Assembly (NCBI GenBank): GCA_033344915.1
Contig: JAWPML010000001.1
Span: 1,360,369-1,424,368 of the forward strand
DNA: 64,000 nt
From: Acidimicrobiales bacterium
GTDB taxonomy: Bacteria; Actinomycetota; Acidimicrobiia; Acidimicrobiales; Aldehydirespiratoraceae
Direction of reading: 5' to 3'
The notes beneath the pieces were generated by a model. It had not been told where the DNA came from and searched no databases. It was given only the letters and a program-made list of their open reading frames with translations. A program made the position numbers and the translations under genes. How positions within the stretch are numbered: the stretch's first letter is position 1; every line of letters starts with the position of its first letter. Shown here one piece after another: positions 26,071 to 35,422 of the stretch.

Positions 26071-26073
26071 CGG

Positions 26074-27264
26074 TCAGGTGGGGATGTCCTTCCACGCGAC
26101 GTCCTTGTCGACGCGTGGCTCGCCGGGTAGCCCCAGCACCCGTTCGCCGAGGATGTTGCGCATGATGTCGGAGGTGCCGCCTTCGATGGTGTTCGCCTGC
26201 GACCGCAGGAACGACTTCGAGAGCGTCGACGCGGAGCTGCCCTCGTTGCGGCTCAGCGGGTAGCCAGGTTCGTGGATCATCGCCTCGCTGCCGAGAAGGT
26301 CCATCGCCGTGTTCCAGATCCGCTGGTTGAGCTCGGCGGAGGCCAGCTTGCCGACGGAGCCCTCGGGGCCGGGATTGCCGATGGTGGCGTTCGAGCGGGC
26401 TCGCAGCGTGGTCAACCTGCCGACCTCCGCCTCGATCCACAGCTGCGTGATGCGGTCACGCATGATCGTCGCGTCCGTCCCGGGGAGGGACTCGGCCCGC
26501 TCGCCCCAGAGATTCACGAGCATGCCGATGTTGCCCGAGCCCCGCGGCTGGGTGGACCCGCCGAGCGCCACCCGTTCGTTCATCAGCGTCGTGGTGGCGA
26601 CCCGCCAGCCGTCGCCGACCTCACCGAGGAGGTTCTCGTGCGGGATGCGCACGTCGTTGAAGAAGACCTCGTTGAACTCGGCGTCGCCGGTGATCTGGTA
26701 GAGCGGCCGGATCTCGACGCCGGGTGACTCCATGTCGAGGATGAAGTAGCTGAGGCCCTTGTGCTTGGGCGCGTCCGGGTCGGTACGGGCCAGCAGCATG
26801 CCGTAGCGCGAGATGTGGGCGACGCTGGTCCACACCTTCTGCCCGTTCACGATCCACTCGTCGCCATCACGAACGGCGCGGGTCGACAGGCCGGCGACGT
26901 CGGAGCCGTGACTCGGCTCGCTGAACATCTGGCACCACCAGTCCTCACCCGTGAAGATTCGTCTGAGGTGCTTCTCGTGGTGTTCCTCGGACCCGTAGGT
27001 GAGGACCGTCGGCAGCCCCATGCCGATCCCGATGGTGTTGGTGGCCAACGGATGGAAGAACCGGCCCGCGTCGCGGATGGTCTCCTCGACGACACCCTGG
27101 AGGCTGGGAGAGACGGCGAGTCCGCCCTTGCCCTCGGGGTACTGCACGAACGCGAGGCCGGCGTCCCACAGAGCGGATCGGAACGCGGTCTCGTCGGCAT
27201 CGATCCCGACGTCGTCGATCACGGCCCGGGTGCGGTCGCGGATGTCCTGCTCGGTCAACGTCAT
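26074..27264 (-). CDS. Acyl-CoA dehydrogenase
   Basis: The 396-residue protein starts at ATG 27264 (MTLTEQDIRDR); the longer frame upstream is a shadow of the next gene. FAD-binding motifs: WWCQMFSEPSHGSDVAGL, VWTSVAHISRYGMLLARTD and the acyl-CoA signature with MNERVALGG. The C-terminal IEGGTSDIMRNILGERVLGL is standard. The base E at the usual position and the KHKGLSYFIL segment fit the FadE-type enzymes of sterol or branched-chain degradation. Its ATG overlaps the stop of the TIGR01777 gene by 4 bp. Confidence 0.92.
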   Translation of the reverse strand: MTLTEQDIRDRTRAVIDDVGIDADETAFRSALWDAGLAFVQYPEGKGGLAVSPSLQGVVEETIRDAGRFFHPLATNTIGIGMGLPTVLTYGSEEHHEKHLRRIFTGEDWWCQMFSEPSHGSDVAGLSTRAVRDGDEWIVNGQKVWTSVAHISRYGMLLARTDPDAPKHKGLSYFILDMESPGVEIRPLYQITGDAEFNEVFFNDVRIPHENLLGEVGDGWRVATTTLMNERVALGGSTQPRGSGNIGMLVNLWGERAESLPGTDATIMRDRITQLWIEAEVGRLTTLRARSNATIGNPGPEGSVGKLASAELNQRIWNTAMDLLGSEAMIHEPGYPLSRNEGSSASTLSKSFLRSQANTIEGGTSDIMRNILGERVLGLPGEPRVDKDVAWKDIPT

Positions 27265-28196
27265 GCGCGGACGATACCCGCCTCCGCCACGGCGGCCCTG
27301 GTCGCGTCGTCGATGTCGGGCGTCGTGAACGTGAAGCCTTCGTCGAGGAGGCGGGTCGGCACGCCGGCGCGGCCGGTGAGGATCAGGTTCGGGTCGGATC
27401 CGAGGAGACGGGCACCGATTCGGGTCACCCACGCGGGGCTGGGCAGGCCGAAGCGGCGGCCGAGAGCCCGCCGGTAGGCGGCCATCAGCTCGCGGTTCGT
27501 CACGGGGGTGGGCGCGGTCACGTTGTAGATCCCGCCCATCGAGTCGTGATCGAGGGCTCGCAGCAAGACGGCGAAGAGATCCTCGGCCGCGATCCACGAC
27601 ACCCATTGGCTGCCGGAGCCCACCGTGCCGCCGAGTCCGAGGCGCACGAGGCGGATGAGTTGGGCGGTCGCCGGGTCGTCCGGTCCACCGATCGCGATGC
27701 CGGGCCGGAGCAGCACCCGCCGGTGAACCTCGGCCGTGACGTCGCGATAGGCCGCCTCCCAGCGCCGACACACCTCGACGTGTTGGGGGATGCCGTCGAG
27801 GGGAAGCCGGGTCGACTCGTCCACCGTGCCCTCGGGGACGTCGCCGTAGCGGGCGAGCGACGAGAGCTGCACCCAGACGTCCGGCACCACGCCGATCTCG
27901 GCGAACCCGGCACCGGCGAGGCGGACGGTGTCCTCGCGTGAGCGGATGAGCTCGGCCAGGTTCGACGCGGTCGGTCGACAGTCGACCCGCTTGCCGGCCA
28001 GGTGGACGACGTGGGTCACGTCGCCGAGCGCCTCCGTCCACGGGCCCAGCGTGCGCCCGTCCCACGCCGCGAAGTCGACCGACGGCATCCCTGGGTCGGT
28101 TCGGCTGACCACGAGGGGCCGGTGCCCGCGGGCCACCAACCGGGTCGCGATGCCGCGGCCGAGGAACCCGGACCCGCCGAAAAGGGCAACTCGCAT
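27261..28196 (-). CDS. TIGR01777-family epimerase-like protein (YfcH/SulA-type)
   Basis: The 311-residue protein starts at ATG 28196, chosen because GGAGGT is 8 nt upstream of it, while a GTG at 28205 lies directly on that site. GGSGFLGRGIA is the NAD(P) motif (residues 6-16), VVHLAGKRVDCRPT and SSLARYGDVPEGTVDEST follow, and the C-terminus has the TIGR01777 DUF1731 tail (SPAWVTRIGARLLGSDPNLILTG). Function is not defined for the family. It precedes the acyl-CoA dehydrogenase with an ATGA overlap. Confidence 0.87.
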   Translation of the reverse strand: MRVALFGGSGFLGRGIATRLVARGHRPLVVSRTDPGMPSVDFAAWDGRTLGPWTEALGDVTHVVHLAGKRVDCRPTASNLAELIRSREDTVRLAGAGFAEIGVVPDVWVQLSSLARYGDVPEGTVDESTRLPLDGIPQHVEVCRRWEAAYRDVTAEVHRRVLLRPGIAIGGPDDPATAQLIRLVRLGLGGTVGSGSQWVSWIAAEDLFAVLLRALDHDSMGGIYNVTAPTPVTNRELMAAYRRALGRRFGLPSPAWVTRIGARLLGSDPNLILTGRAGVPTRLLDEGFTFTTPDIDDATRAAVAEAGIVRA

Positions 28197-28232
28197 GGCG
28201 CGCACCTCCAGGGTCAGCGGGGCATCGGGGGA

Positions 28233-28262
28233 TTACCGGAGCACGAGGGCCTGCGCTAGGTT
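28233..28262 (+). promoter_or_regulatory. Possible promoter of the peptide-type ABC operon
   Basis: TTACCG (28233-28238), an 18-nt spacer and TAGGTT (28257-28262) lie 50 nt before the start of the substrate-binding lipoprotein. A ribosome binding site GGGGGAGAA is present at the gene, so this operon has a normal leader. The match is moderate only. Confidence 0.35.
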
Positions 28263-28312
28263 GACCCGCGGCTCGTGGTCACCACGGTGCCACGACCGAG
28301 GGGGAGAATCGA

Positions 28313-30031
28313 ATGCGTCGTTCGCTGCTGTTGTGGTTGTCGATCCTGTTGTGCTTCACGCTCGTGGCGGCCGCGTGCGGCGATGACGGCGACAGCGCCG
28401 GCGGCGACGACTCGGGCGACGACGGAGACAACGGCTCCGGCGATGACGGGGACGACGACTCGACCGACGGTGCCGGCGACGATCTCGAGACCGGCGAGGG
28501 CACGTTCGACGGCGAACAGATCACCTCCGAGGGCGAGGGCAGCGGCAGTGCGGACCTCGATCCGGTCTACGGCGGCGACCTGCGATGGGGCCTCAACCGC
28601 GACGGCACCGGCTTCGACCTGACCGGCGCGGTCGCCCCCGGCACGCTCCGGATTCTCAGCGCGATCGCGGACCCGCTCGTGCGGCTCGACGCCGACGGCA
28701 ACTGGGCGCCGTTCCTCGCCGAGAGCTTCGTCCCCAACGACGACTACACGGTCTGGACCGTCACGATGCGTGACGGTGTGGTCTTCCACGACGGATCGCC
28801 CCTCGACGCCGAAACCGTGGTGGCCAACCTCCAGGCGTTCAAGGACTCCGCCCTCGTCGGTTTCGTGGTCGGGCAGGTCGAGTCCTATGTGGTGACCGGC
28901 GATCTCACCTTCGAAGCGCGCATGACCGACCCATGGGCCACCTTCCCCTTCGTGCTCACCGGCCAGGCCGGCTTCGTCGTGCCGACCGACCAGATCGGCG
29001 TGAACGACTGGTACACGGGCACCGGCCCGTTCAAGCTCGACTCGTGGACGCTCGGCGAGGGCGCCCGCCTCGTGCGCAACGACGACTACTGGCAGGAAGG
29101 GCTGCCCTACCTCGATTCGATCGAGTTCACCTTCGCCCCCGAGCAGGACACCCGCCGGCTGGCGTTCGAGCAGGGCCAGTTCGACGGCTACCTGTCACCG
29201 GGCGACGCCGACATCCTCGACTTCCTCGAGGACGACAGCATCGACGTGTGGATCGGCACCGGCAGCGCCAACGAGATGGCCTACCTCCTCAACGTCACCG
29301 TGCCGCCACTCGACGACGTGCGCGTGCGCCGGGCGCTCGCCCACGCGACGCCTCGTCAGGACGTCATCGACCTCTACCGGTCGGGACTCTCGACGCCCGC
29401 GAACGGCCCGATCCACCCGGGGTCACAGTGGTACGTGGAGACGGACTATCCGGACTATGACCTCGACGAGGCCCGGCGCCTCATCGAGGAGTACGAGGCC
29501 GAGGTCGGTCCCGTCGAGTTCACGATGTCGAGCGAGCAGGGGGCCTCGTTCCGCGAGGTCACCGATCTCGTGCTCGATGACTGGCGTTCCGTCGGCGTGG
29601 ACGTCGAGTACGTCGACATCGCGCTCGGCCAGTCCGCCATCACCGGCATCACCGACAACTTCGAGGCGATCGCCTGGATCCAGTTCAGCGACAGCGACCC
29701 GGACGGGTTCTACATCTGGTTCCACTCGAGCCAGGTCACGACGAACTGGTCGAACCACAACTTCCCCGAGATCGACGAGCCCCTCGCCCGTGGTCGGGCC
29801 ACGGCCGATCTCGAGGAACGCAAGGCCGCCTACGCCGACTTCCAGCACGCGCTCGCCGACCTCGTGCCCGTCGTGTGGCTCGACCACTTCAACGGGCTCG
29901 AGGGCGAAGTCGCCTGGCCCTACGTCCACGGCGTGATGGAGTCCTACCTGCCCGACGGCACGGATGCGCTCCCCATGACCGGGGGCAGCTTCCATCGCTG
30001 GGAGCAGATCTGGATGGAGCCGCAGGGCTGA
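28313..30031 (+). CDS. ABC transporter substrate-binding lipoprotein (peptide/nickel family)
   Basis: The 572-residue protein has a lipoprotein signal MRRSLLLWLSILLCFTLVAAAC (lipid cysteine C22), then an exceptionally acidic Gly/Asp/Ser linker to about residue 85. The SBP_bac_5 domain follows: GGDLRWGLNRDGTGFDL, IADPLVRLDADGNWAPFLAESF, DYTVWTVTMRDGVVFHDGSPL and TGTGPFKLDSW. It would deliver peptides or another polar ligand to the membrane permeases. First gene of a four-gene importer operon. Ligand not predictable; the family also carries nickel, sugars and opines. Confidence 0.93.
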   Translation: MRRSLLLWLSILLCFTLVAAACGDDGDSAGGDDSGDDGDNGSGDDGDDDSTDGAGDDLETGEGTFDGEQITSEGEGSGSADLDPVYGGDLRWGLNRDGTGFDLTGAVAPGTLRILSAIADPLVRLDADGNWAPFLAESFVPNDDYTVWTVTMRDGVVFHDGSPLDAETVVANLQAFKDSALVGFVVGQVESYVVTGDLTFEARMTDPWATFPFVLTGQAGFVVPTDQIGVNDWYTGTGPFKLDSWTLGEGARLVRNDDYWQEGLPYLDSIEFTFAPEQDTRRLAFEQGQFDGYLSPGDADILDFLEDDSIDVWIGTGSANEMAYLLNVTVPPLDDVRVRRALAHATPRQDVIDLYRSGLSTPANGPIHPGSQWYVETDYPDYDLDEARRLIEEYEAEVGPVEFTMSSEQGASFREVTDLVLDDWRSVGVDVEYVDIALGQSAITGITDNFEAIAWIQFSDSDPDGFYIWFHSSQVTTNWSNHNFPEIDEPLARGRATADLEERKAAYADFQHALADLVPVVWLDHFNGLEGEVAWPYVHGVMESYLPDGTDALPMTGGSFHRWEQIWMEPQG

Positions 30032-30045
30032 TCTGAGGCGCTCCC

Positions 30046-30999
30046 GTGGTCTACCTGAGGCGTCTCGGCCGGCTGATCCTGGTCGTCTTCGTCGTCACCT
30101 TCGTCACCTTCCTCCTCCTCGACCTCACGCCGGGTGACCCGGCCGAGCTCAAGGCCGGCTTCGGGGCGACGCCGGAGGCCATCGAGGAGACCCGCGAGGA
30201 GCTCGGCCTGAACGGGCCGCTGGTGGTTCGCTACGGACGCTGGGCCGGCAACTTCGTGCAGGGTGACCTCGGCGACTCGCTGATCAGCCCCGGCGTGTCG
30301 GCGTGGGAGCAGATCCGGCGGGCCCTGCCGAAGACGCTCGAGACGATGGTGCTCGCCGAGCTGATGGCCTTCGCCATCGCCATCCCGCTGGCGATCCGCT
30401 CGGCCCAGCGACCCGGCGGTTGGGTCGACCGCTGGGCGTCGACGGTGTCGTTCGGGCTGTTGGCGCTGCCGTCGTTCGTGCTCGGCATCTATCTCATCTT
30501 CATCTTCGCGGTCTGGCTCGACTGGTTCGACGTCCTGTCGAACGATCTCCCCGGCTTTCAGGACGACCCGATCGGGAATCTCAAGGGCTACTTCCTTCCG
30601 TCGTTGACCCTGGCCCTCAACCTCGTCGCGGTCTACGTGCGCCTCCTGCGCACGGACCTGATCGAGACGCTCCAGCAGGACTATGTGATGCTCGCCCAGG
30701 CCCGCGGCCTGAGCACCCGCCGCGTCATGTGGCGTCATGTGCTGCGCCCGTCGTCGCTCAACACCCTCACCGCGGCGGGCCTGAACGTCGGCGGACTCAT
30801 CGGTGGCGCCTTCATCGTCGAGGCGCTCTTCGCGTACCAGGCCATGGGGCGACTGCTGATCCAGTCGATCTTCGGTCAGGACTACTTCATCGTCGCGGCG
30901 ATCGTCGCGATCCTGTCCATCGGCTATGTCGTGGTGAACTTCCTCGTCGACATCCTCTACACCGTGCTCGACCCCCGGATTCGGAGCGTCGATGCGTAG
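30046..30999 (+). CDS. ABC transporter permease, DppB type
   Basis: The 317-residue protein starts at GTG 30046. It has about six membrane segments, starting RRLGRLILVVFVVTFVTFLLLDLTPGDPA, which is the usual DppB start. The EAA loop (MLAQARGLSTRRVMWRHVLRP, about 222-242) contacts the ATPases. It is co-transcribed with the binding protein (14-nt gap), and its stop overlaps the next start by 8 bp. Confidence 0.93.
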   Translation: MVYLRRLGRLILVVFVVTFVTFLLLDLTPGDPAELKAGFGATPEAIEETREELGLNGPLVVRYGRWAGNFVQGDLGDSLISPGVSAWEQIRRALPKTLETMVLAELMAFAIAIPLAIRSAQRPGGWVDRWASTVSFGLLALPSFVLGIYLIFIFAVWLDWFDVLSNDLPGFQDDPIGNLKGYFLPSLTLALNLVAVYVRLLRTDLIETLQQDYVMLAQARGLSTRRVMWRHVLRPSSLNTLTAAGLNVGGLIGGAFIVEALFAYQAMGRLLIQSIFGQDYFIVAAIVAILSIGYVVVNFLVDILYTVLDPRIRSVDA

Positions 31000-32848
31000 G
31001 CGGCTGGGTGTGGTCTTCTGGCTCTCGGTGGTGTGGATCGCCATCGTGGTGTTCTTCGCGGTGTTCCGCGACGTCCTGCCCATCGCCGACCCGGAGGAGC
31101 GGCTGGCCCGCACGGGGGAGTGCGAGCGGTTCGAGGATCCGGGCTGGAACGCCTGGTTCGGATGCGACGGTGCCGGCCGTGACGTCTTCGCCCGAGTCGT
31201 GGAGGGCGCCCGGCCCGCGCTGCTCCTCGGCTTCGTGGTGACCCTGGTCGCGGGAACGATCGGCACGCTCATCGGCGTCGTCTCGGGCTACGTCCGGGGC
31301 TGGTTCGACAGCCTGTCAACGACACTGATCGACATCAGCTTGGCGTTTCCCGCCCTCGTCCTGTTGATCGCCGTGCGGTCCGCGTTCGAGCCGAGCGTGC
31401 AGGTCTTCATCGTGGTCTTCAGCATCCTGGGCATCCCCGGCTACGCCCGCATCGTGCGGGGCGCGTCGCTCGCCCTGTCGGAGCGGGAGTTCGTCGACGC
31501 CGCCTCGTCGATGGGGGCGACGCGGACCCGCATCATCCGGCGCGAACTGCTGCCCAACGTCGCCCTGCCCGTGCTGTCGTTCGCCTTCATCGGGTTCGCC
31601 CTGGTCATCATCGCGGAGGGCGGCCTGGCCTTCCTCGGTCTCTCCCTCGACGGGATCACCTGGGGCGAGGAGATCAACGAGGGTCGGCGCCAGATCCGCG
31701 ACCACCCCCACCTGGCCCTCCTCCCATCGACGGTGATGTTCGCCACCATCCTCGCCTTCAACCTCATCGGCGACGGCCTCCGCTCGCTCGTCGCACCGAG
31801 GGAGGTGGCGACGGCGCGGCGGCTCCACGCTGCGGGCGAGCCGACACCGGCCGCATCGGACGACTCCGCCGTGCTGCGCATCGTCGATCTGTCGACTGCG
31901 CTTCAGACCGCGGGCGGCGTCGTCGAACCCGTCGACCGGGTGTCCCTGTCCGTCGATCCGGGTGAATCCCTCGGCATCGTCGGGGAATCCGGTTCGGGCA
32001 AGACGATGATCCTGCGCTCGATCGTCGGCGCGTTTCCGCTCGCCGACGTGACCCGGACCGGCACCGTGGAGGTCGCCGGGGTCGACATGCTGCGGGCCGA
32101 CGAGGCGACGATCCGTCGCACGCTCGGCACCCGCATCGGCATGGTCTCGCAGAACCCGCTGACCGCACTCAACCCGGTGCGCCGCATCGGCGACCAGATC
32201 GTCGAGCCGATGCTCGTCCACGGGGAGCGGACCAAGCGCGAGGCCCGGGCCCGGGCGGTCGAGCTCCTCCGGCAGGTCGGCGTGCCGGCCGCCGAACAAC
32301 GGGTGCGGGAGTATCCCCACCAGCTGTCGGGAGGCATGCGCCAGCGGGCGACCATCGCCATCGCCCTGGCCAACGAGCCGGATCTGCTGCTGGCCGACGA
32401 GCCGACCACCGCGCTCGATGTGACGGTCCAGGACCAGATCCTGCGCCTGCTCGACTCACTCCGCCGCGAACGGGGGATGGGGATGGTGTTGGTCACCCAC
32501 GACCTGGCGGTCGTGAAGGGCTTCACCGATCGGGTGGCCATCGTCTACGCCGGCCAGGTGGTCGAGACCGGTCCGACCGCCGAGATCTTCGCCAACCCCC
32601 AGCACCGCTACACCGTGGCGTTGATGCAGTCGATGCCGGATCTCAGCCTGCCGAGCCACAGCGAGCTGACCACCATCGAAGGTGCTCCTCCGTCGCTCAT
32701 CGATCCGCCGTCGGGGTGCCGGTTCGCGGCGCGGTGCCCCGCCGCCGAGGACAGGTGCCGATCGGAGGCACCACCGACCGGCGGCACGGACGAACACGCC
32801 TACCGCTGCTGGTTCCCGATGAGTGAACAGACCGTGGAGATGCGCTGA
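30992..32848 (+). CDS. Fused ABC permease (DppC type) and ATPase (DppD type)
   Basis: The 618-residue single polypeptide has two modules. Residues about 1-275 are a DppC-type permease with six membrane segments and the EAA loop FVDAASSMGATRTRIIRRELLP (about 168-189). A short linker leads to a complete ATPase from about 298: Walker A GESGSGKT, Q-loop SQNPLTALNP, signature LSGGMRQR, Walker B LLLADEP, H-loop VTHDLA, and the oligopeptide C-terminal cap CRFAARCPAAEDRC. These are normally two genes. There is no stop or frameshift between them. The fusion fixes one ATPase to one permease. It overlaps the next gene by one base (TGATG). Confidence 0.93.
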   Translation: MRRRLGVVFWLSVVWIAIVVFFAVFRDVLPIADPEERLARTGECERFEDPGWNAWFGCDGAGRDVFARVVEGARPALLLGFVVTLVAGTIGTLIGVVSGYVRGWFDSLSTTLIDISLAFPALVLLIAVRSAFEPSVQVFIVVFSILGIPGYARIVRGASLALSEREFVDAASSMGATRTRIIRRELLPNVALPVLSFAFIGFALVIIAEGGLAFLGLSLDGITWGEEINEGRRQIRDHPHLALLPSTVMFATILAFNLIGDGLRSLVAPREVATARRLHAAGEPTPAASDDSAVLRIVDLSTALQTAGGVVEPVDRVSLSVDPGESLGIVGESGSGKTMILRSIVGAFPLADVTRTGTVEVAGVDMLRADEATIRRTLGTRIGMVSQNPLTALNPVRRIGDQIVEPMLVHGERTKREARARAVELLRQVGVPAAEQRVREYPHQLSGGMRQRATIAIALANEPDLLLADEPTTALDVTVQDQILRLLDSLRRERGMGMVLVTHDLAVVKGFTDRVAIVYAGQVVETGPTAEIFANPQHRYTVALMQSMPDLSLPSHSELTTIEGAPPSLIDPPSGCRFAARCPAAEDRCRSEAPPTGGTDEHAYRCWFPMSEQTVEMR

Positions 32849-33834
32849 TGGCCGGGACCGGTGACGCCCACCTGCGAGACGACGCGCATCTGAGCGTGCG
32901 CGACCTCGTCGTCGAATTTCCCGGCCCGAGGAAGTCGGTCGTCCACGCCGTCTCGGGCGTGAGCTTCGACCTCGTCATCGGCGAGACCCTCGGCGTGGTG
33001 GGGGAGTCGGGTTGCGGCAAGACGACCAGCGGTCGGGCCGTGATGCAGCTCGAGGAAGTGACGGCAGGAGAGGTCGTTCTTCGTGGTGAGCGGCTGACCG
33101 ACCTCCGGGGCGCCGAGCTGCGCCGGGCGCGGCGGGCGATGCAGATGATCTTCCAGGACCCGATCTCCTCGCTGAACCCGAGTCGCCGGGTGCACGACAT
33201 CGTCCGGGAGGGTCTCGAGATCTGGGGCGACGCGGACGGGACGTTCACCTCGGGTCGCATCGACGAGATCATGGAGGCGGTCGGGCTCGCGGGGGCGGAC
33301 GTGGGTGAGCGGCGGCCGCACGAGTTCTCCGGCGGCCAGTGTCAGCGGATCTGTATCGCCCGGGCCCTCGTGATGGATCCCGAGGTCCTCATCCTCGACG
33401 AGCCGGTCTCCGCCCTCGACGTGTCCGTCCAGGCCCAGATCCTGAACCTCCTCGACAAGCTCAAGGACCAGTTCCAGCTCACGATGATGTTCATCAGCCA
33501 CGACCTGGCCGTCGTGAAGAACGTCAGCGACCGCGTGATGGTCATGTATCTGGGGAAGGTCTGCGAGGTCGCAGGCACGGACGCCCTGTACGACAAGCCG
33601 ACCCATCCCTACAGCCGCGCCCTCCTCGCGTCGATCCCGGGCCACGAACTCGATCTCCCGCCCGCCTCCGAGCTGATCTCGGGCGAGCTGCCCTCACCGA
33701 TCGACCCGCCGAGCGGCTGCCGGTTCCGGACCCGGTGCCCGCTGGCCACCGAACGGTGTGCGGCGGAGGAACCCGTGCTGCGGGCCGTCGCCGAGGACCA
33801 CTTCGTGGCCTGCCACCACCCCGTCGGCGTCTGA
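32848..33834 (+). CDS. ABC transporter ATPase, DppF type
   Basis: The 328-residue ATPase has Walker A GESGCGKTTS, Q-loop FQDPISSLNP, signature FSGGQCQR, Walker B LILDEPVSALD and H-loop ISHDLA. The C-terminal oligopeptide-type cap contains CRFRTRCPLATERC, a possible Fe-S or disulfide motif of this subfamily. It pairs with the ATPase half of the preceding fusion protein to form the two-ATPase engine of the importer. Last gene of the operon. Confidence 0.93.
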   Translation: MAGTGDAHLRDDAHLSVRDLVVEFPGPRKSVVHAVSGVSFDLVIGETLGVVGESGCGKTTSGRAVMQLEEVTAGEVVLRGERLTDLRGAELRRARRAMQMIFQDPISSLNPSRRVHDIVREGLEIWGDADGTFTSGRIDEIMEAVGLAGADVGERRPHEFSGGQCQRICIARALVMDPEVLILDEPVSALDVSVQAQILNLLDKLKDQFQLTMMFISHDLAVVKNVSDRVMVMYLGKVCEVAGTDALYDKPTHPYSRALLASIPGHELDLPPASELISGELPSPIDPPSGCRFRTRCPLATERCAAEEPVLRAVAEDHFVACHHPVGV

Positions 33835-33854
33835 ACCCGCCACCGGTTCTCGGC

Positions 33855-34625
33855 CTACGCGTCGTCGAGGTCCGTCGCCCACGACGGTGGCCGCTTCTCG
33901 CGGAACGCGGCCATGCCCTCGGCGGCCTCAGGTTCCCGGAAGAGGCCTGCGGAGAGCTCGGCCGTCCAGGCGAACGCCTCGTCGACGGACATGCCCGGCA
34001 CGGTCGTGAGAAGCGACTTGGTCGCGGCCAGCGCGTTGGGACCGGCGAGTCGCAGGTCGTCCACGATCGCGCCGACGGCGTCGTCGAGCGCCTCGGGGGG
34101 CACCGCTTCGTTGATGAGGCCGAGCCGGACGGCCTCGGGCGCCAGGAAGCGGTTGCCGCGCAGGAAGGCCGCCGCGGCGTCGGCGGGCCGCATCTTGGGC
34201 AGGCAGAGCACGGAGATCATCGCCGGCGCAACGCCGATCCGGACCTCGGTGAAGCCGAACTTCGCGGTGTCGATCGCCACCGCGATGTCCATGGCTGCGG
34301 CGAGACCCATACCGCCGGCCACGCAGTGACCGTCGATACGGCCGACGAACGGCTTCGGGGAGCGGCGGAACCGACTGAAGAGGTCCAGGCCCGTCGGGGC
34401 GCCGGCGCGGCCGGCGTTGGCGGTCTTCAGGTTCGCGCCGGCACAGAAGACCGAGCCGTTGTTGGTGAGGACCACGGCGCGTACGCCCGGGTCGGCGTCC
34501 GCCCGGTCGATCGCGTCCATCAGCCCCTCGATGAGGTCGGGGCCGAGCGCATTGCGGTTGGCGTCGTCGTTCAGGGTGATCGTGGTGATGCCCCGTTCGG
34601 TCGAGGTCAGGACGAGGTCGGTCAT
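33855..34625 (-). CDS. Enoyl-CoA hydratase family protein (last gene of the carboxylase operon)
   Basis: The 256-residue protein starts at ATG 34625 (MTDLVLTSTERG). Crotonase-fold features: TLNDDANRNALGPDLIEGL, GSVFCAGANLKTANAG (first oxyanion hole), PFVGRIDGHCVAGGMGLAAAMD (second) and FGFTEVRIGVAPAMISV. The FTEVRIG segment carries a glutamate placed as in hydratases/AtuE- or LiuC-like enzymes. Its ATG overlaps the previous stop, so it ends the operon started at 42693. A role in hydrating an unsaturated branched acyl-CoA fits the context. Confidence 0.9.
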   Translation of the reverse strand: MTDLVLTSTERGITTITLNDDANRNALGPDLIEGLMDAIDRADADPGVRAVVLTNNGSVFCAGANLKTANAGRAGAPTGLDLFSRFRRSPKPFVGRIDGHCVAGGMGLAAAMDIAVAIDTAKFGFTEVRIGVAPAMISVLCLPKMRPADAAAAFLRGNRFLAPEAVRLGLINEAVPPEALDDAVGAIVDDLRLAGPNALAATKSLLTTVPGMSVDEAFAWTAELSAGLFREPEAAEGMAAFREKRPPSWATDLDDA

Positions 34626-35422
34626 GAGGATCTCCCGGCAGCGGGGCCATCGGTGGGTGGACCGGCGAAGGCCTGCGCCTTGCGCAACCAGTCGACGGCG
34701 ATGTCGCCGCGAACGTCGAGCGACACATCGGCGAGGTTGCGCCGTTGCGTCACGACGAGACAGAAGTCCTCGGCCGGGCCCGCCACCGAAGCGGCTGCGT
34801 CGTCGGGCCCCCACGTCCACACCGCACCCGACGGGGCCTCGAGGGCGAGACGGACCTCGCCGGCGGGCATCTCGAGTCCCCGGTTCGCGTAGGTCCAGCC
34901 GCGAGTGATGAAGCCGAGCTGGGCGATATGGCGCAGTCGATCGGTCGGGGCGCGATCGGCGCCCACCGCATCGACGATGTCCTGACCGTGTGCCCAGCAC
35001 TCCATGAGACGGGCGGTGAGGAACGACTTGGCTCCCATCGACGGCCCGTACCAGGGGACTCGGGTGTCGTCGCCGAGGGTGGACGCCGCCGTTGCGAGCG
35101 CGGCGCGCCCCTCGACCCAGGCGCCGTGACGCTCTGCCGGCGGGAGACCGCGCACCGGGTCGAGGGTCAACGCATCCGCACCGTCTTCGCCCTCGCCGAC
35201 CGCCCCGAACAGCCGCGCCGTCTCCTCGTCCCACCGATCGGGATGCTCGATGGCGAACGCGGCCGCATGGTCGAAGTAGGTGAGGTGGGCGACCTGTTCG
35301 GTGACCGTCCAGCGAGGACTCGCGGTGGGGGTGGACCAGTCGGCGGGGGCCAGGACCCGCACGATTTGATCGAGCGCCTCCTGCTCGGCGAGCAGGTCGG
35401 CGAGGAGGTCGGTGACGTTCAT
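34622..35422 (-). CDS. TIGR03084 / maleylpyruvate isomerase-fold (DinB-like) protein
   Basis: The 266-residue protein starts at ATG 35422 (MNVTDLLADLLAEQEALDQIV). The N-terminal four-helix mycothiol-dependent enzyme fold is shown by DWSTPTASPRWTVTEQVAHLTYFDHAAAFAI, whose H is the usual metal ligand, and by a second ligand region LMECWAHGQDIVDAVG (E/H-x3-D). The C-terminal half is the TIGR03084 extension. Its function is unknown; mycothiol-linked or metal-dependent chemistry is possible. It overlaps neighbours on both sides by 4 bp. Confidence 0.82.
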   Translation of the reverse strand: MNVTDLLADLLAEQEALDQIVRVLAPADWSTPTASPRWTVTEQVAHLTYFDHAAAFAIEHPDRWDEETARLFGAVGEGEDGADALTLDPVRGLPPAERHGAWVEGRAALATAASTLGDDTRVPWYGPSMGAKSFLTARLMECWAHGQDIVDAVGADRAPTDRLRHIAQLGFITRGWTYANRGLEMPAGEVRLALEAPSGAVWTWGPDDAAASVAGPAEDFCLVVTQRRNLADVSLDVRGDIAVDWLRKAQAFAGPPTDGPAAGRSS

